From Bagarius yarrelli (Eukaryota; Chordata; Actinopteri; Siluriformes; Sisoridae): DNA of 64,000 nt. The DNA is taken from contig VCAZ01000003.1 in assembly GCA_005784505.1 (NCBI GenBank), positions 11,133,527 to 11,197,526 on the forward strand. The letters are read 5' to 3'. A program made the translations under genes and the position numbers. Positions 62,425-64,000 of the stretch are shown here, piece by piece (positions within the stretch are counted from its first letter, which is position 1; every line of letters begins with the position of its first letter). The notes under the pieces were generated by a model. That model searched no databases. It saw only the letters and a list, made by a program, of their open reading frames with translations, and was not told where the DNA came from.

Positions 62425-62545
62425 GAAAGTGGATCTGTTTGTGTCGCAGGATACAACACAGTTTTTGCTCTGGTTCTGACTGGCCCCTCCAGCCCAGCTG
62501 GGTCTGGATGCCATGGTGCGATTGCGCTGCTCCCAGAAGTTCTAG
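62425..62545 (+). pseudogene. DIRS RNase H to recombinase linker remnant
   Basis: A plus-strand frame here reads KVDLFVSQDTTQFLLWF, a stop, then LAPPAQLGLDAMVRL. The VDLF..S.DT..LLW..(5-10 residues)..LG.DA pattern is typical of sequence after the RNase H domain in DIRS and Gypsy-like polyproteins. Stops follow. The approximately 430 bp before it (61990-62420), where the reverse transcriptase should be, show no YLDD-like motif. Confidence 0.45.
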
Positions 62546-62639
62546 AGTGGGTAAGACAAGAAAAAGCAGCTCTTTTGCTTGATAGGTCCCAGCTCCTAGC
62601 GCAGGGTCTTTCAGCTGAAGTTGTGGAGACCATACCCCA

Positions 62640-62930
62640 ATCTAGGGCTCCTTGAGGAAGCTTTATGCTCAGAAATGGAACCTATTTGTCTCCTGGTGTA
62701 GGAACAATCGACAGGACCCAGTTAACTGCTTAGTCAGCCCAGTACTGAAGTTCCTAAAAGAAAGGTTCTTTGCAGGTCTAACTGCCTCCACCCTAAAAGT
62801 GTACATGGTGCCTATATCTTTGCCCTTTGGGTGGAAATTGGTGGGGAAGGACCAGCTAGTGTCTAGGTTCCTGCATGCACTAAGAGGCTGAGGCCTACTT
62901 GGCAACTCGGGGTTCCAACAGTGACTTGGT
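62640..62930 (+). pseudogene. Tyrosine recombinase, N-terminal fragment (DIRS)
   Basis: The frame from 62652 gives LYAQKWNLFVSWCRNNRQDP then VNCLVSPVLKFLKERF and STLKVYMVPISL, ending RFLHALRG at 62891. This is the SAM-like core-binding domain of DIRS recombinases (Y..KW..F..WC....DP......V..FL.....G...STLKVY). The catalytic domain with its R..H-x-x-R..Y residues would follow, but after about 62930 the sequence diverges and a different repeat begins. The fragment is therefore truncated and inactive. Confidence 0.65.
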
Positions 62931-62996
62931 GCTATGGCGGCACAGGTATCTTGTTCCCAAATGTTATACCTTTTACAACAAGGAACAATATCAAGG

Positions 62997-63290
62997 TTCA
63001 AGGAGCTTTATTGTCATTTCAACCATATATACCAGATGCAGTACACAGTGAGATGAAATAACGTTTCTCCAGGACCCCCTGGTGCTACACAACACATAGA
63101 ATTTACAAAACAACAAAGAGCCACTAAACAGGATAGACATAAAGTGCATGTGTGCAACCTAGTGCAGACAGAAACAGAACAGGACAGTGCAGTAAATAAT
63201 ACAAACATTACAAAGACAGTGCAAAAAAGACAATAAGGGATGGGACATAACAGAATAGCACCAACCATATTGTAGATGAGGTAGGCACGA
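62997..63290. mobile_element. Dispersed teleost repeat, unclassified
   Basis: GGTTCAAGGAGCTTTATTGT, then CATTTCAACCATATATACCA, GTACACAGTGAGATGAAATA, ACGTTTCTCCAGGACC and a stretch rich in GTGCAA and ACAGTGCA words, match a very common interspersed fish repeat that I recall but cannot assign to a class. It starts directly where recognisable DIRS sequence ends. Confidence 0.5.
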
Positions 63291-63294
63291 AATG

Positions 63295-64000
63295 TGCAGT
63301 AAAAATTACCAAAAAACAGTTCATTTGTGGGTTAGTTAGAGCTGTGATTTCCAAATATCTGCAATTTTTCAGTGGTGATTGGCAGCGACACTTTCTGTAT
63401 CTAAGACCTTTTCTGAGATCACTGAGAGAACAGAACTGACAGGTGGCCTTAGAATATTTGGATTCGAACTATTAGCATGTGCATGTGCCCCAAATTACAA
63501 AGATGGCAGCAGATGTGACTCAAAACCCAATTGGAGCTCATAAGCCCGCTAATTCACTTTACCAAATAGGCAGCGCAAGATCTGCTCCAGTAGACAGAGC
63601 CATGATCATAGGCTTTTATTCAGGTAAAATATGCACTCTGTAGCAGATTACTGGTGCATTCTTTCTGATTTCTGGAAAAAATAGCTCTAAAGCCTGTGTA
63701 ATTTTTACCCATAGAGCTTACGGTATATACATTGCAAAATAAACATCAAGTTGTTGGTACCAAATGGGATAATTTAAATATTTAAAAAATGCTGATTTCC
63801 ACAAATTTTACAGATTAACTAGAGTTTACACAAAATACAACAAAAAAAGGATAAAATATAGAGAACAAGAAGTTGATAACATCATGTTTATAAAAGAGGA
63901 CAAAAAAAATGTAAGGACTCTGCCTTCCAACCTTCTCGGCCTTGTGTTTCTGGGTGCGGTCTGTCTATCGCGTTTGATGACTGGCATGATCGCTGTTTTT
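63295..64000. other. Non-coding sequence, no gene recognised
   Basis: A repeat-free stretch at 63500-63650 (with CAATTGGAGC and CGCTAATTCACTTTACC) may be regulatory. The remainder is AT-rich and ends in the window edge. Confidence 0.4.

Larger units (their letters stand above)
61250..62965 (+). mobile_element. DIRS-type retrotransposon, copy B (degenerate, deleted)
   Basis: The left terminus at about 61260-61312 has GTTCCCCTTTAGGAACTTA and TGTGTCGCAATGGTTTGGGA then ACACC, the terminal-repeat style of teleost DIRS elements. A gag-like region, an RNase H/linker remnant and the N-terminal part of a tyrosine recombinase follow in the expected order. The right end, near 62950, has TTGTTCCCAAATGTTATACC, a possible inverted terminal remnant. 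At about 1.7 kb it is far shorter than an intact element (about 5-6 kb). The reverse-transcriptase core is not recognisable, and all frames carry shifts or stops. It cannot move by itself. Confidence 0.7.

Overview
This window is AT-rich, mostly non-coding vertebrate DNA, almost certainly from a teleost fish. The evidence is a set of dispersed repeats typical of teleosts: tRNA-derived SINEs ending in an L2-type tail (GTAAGTCGCTCTGGATAA), internally deleted Tc1/mariner-like elements whose ends resemble TGGCCAAAAGTATT..GGACACC, decayed non-LTR retrotransposon tails, and a DIRS-type tyrosine-recombinase retrotransposon. The mix would suit an otophysan such as a catfish, but that is only an impression. 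There are no operons, CRISPR arrays, rRNA genes or recognisable functional tRNA genes. Long open frames are absent, and nearly all short ones are chance or lie inside repeats.

The only credible host coding sequence is a 52-nt first coding exon on the minus strand (43141 down to 43090). It encodes a 17-residue signal peptide ending in LALE, followed by a consensus splice donor in phase 1. It lies in a locally CpG-rich interval (about 41.8-43.4 kb) with a plausible 5' leader carrying three upstream ATGs. No second exon is visible, so if the exon is real its first intron exceeds 43 kb and 1-43089 is intronic. Everything above about 43.4 kb is then 5' flank. Exon length, phase and the terminal LE fit a B-class Eph receptor, but 17 residues cannot prove this.

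Layout. 1-41.8 kb: putative intron 1, with Tc1-like fragments at 1, 3.4, 17.2, 25.8, 26.5 and 36.7 kb, SINEs at 4.7, 5.7, 5.9, 30.0, 31.2 and 38.8 kb, a pentamer-like TATAC/TATTC array at 10.7-11.0 kb, long (TA)n tracts, and several repeat-free patches rich in homeodomain-type sites that are candidate enhancers. 41.8-43.4 kb: promoter-proximal interval with three CACGTG boxes, CpG clusters, the exon and its leader. 43.8-43.94 kb: compound (CTT)n(ATT)n(AGT)n tract. 44-60.6 kb: 5' flank with microsatellites, a perfect 25-bp-arm hairpin at 54.16 kb, one Tc1-like 3' end and two retrotransposon tails. 60.6-63.0 kb: two degenerate DIRS-like copies in tandem, followed at once by another dispersed repeat (63.0-63.3 kb). 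No new functional system is evident. The items most worth checking are the signal-peptide exon with its upstream ORFs, the tandem DIRS remnants, and the hairpin and foldback sequences.
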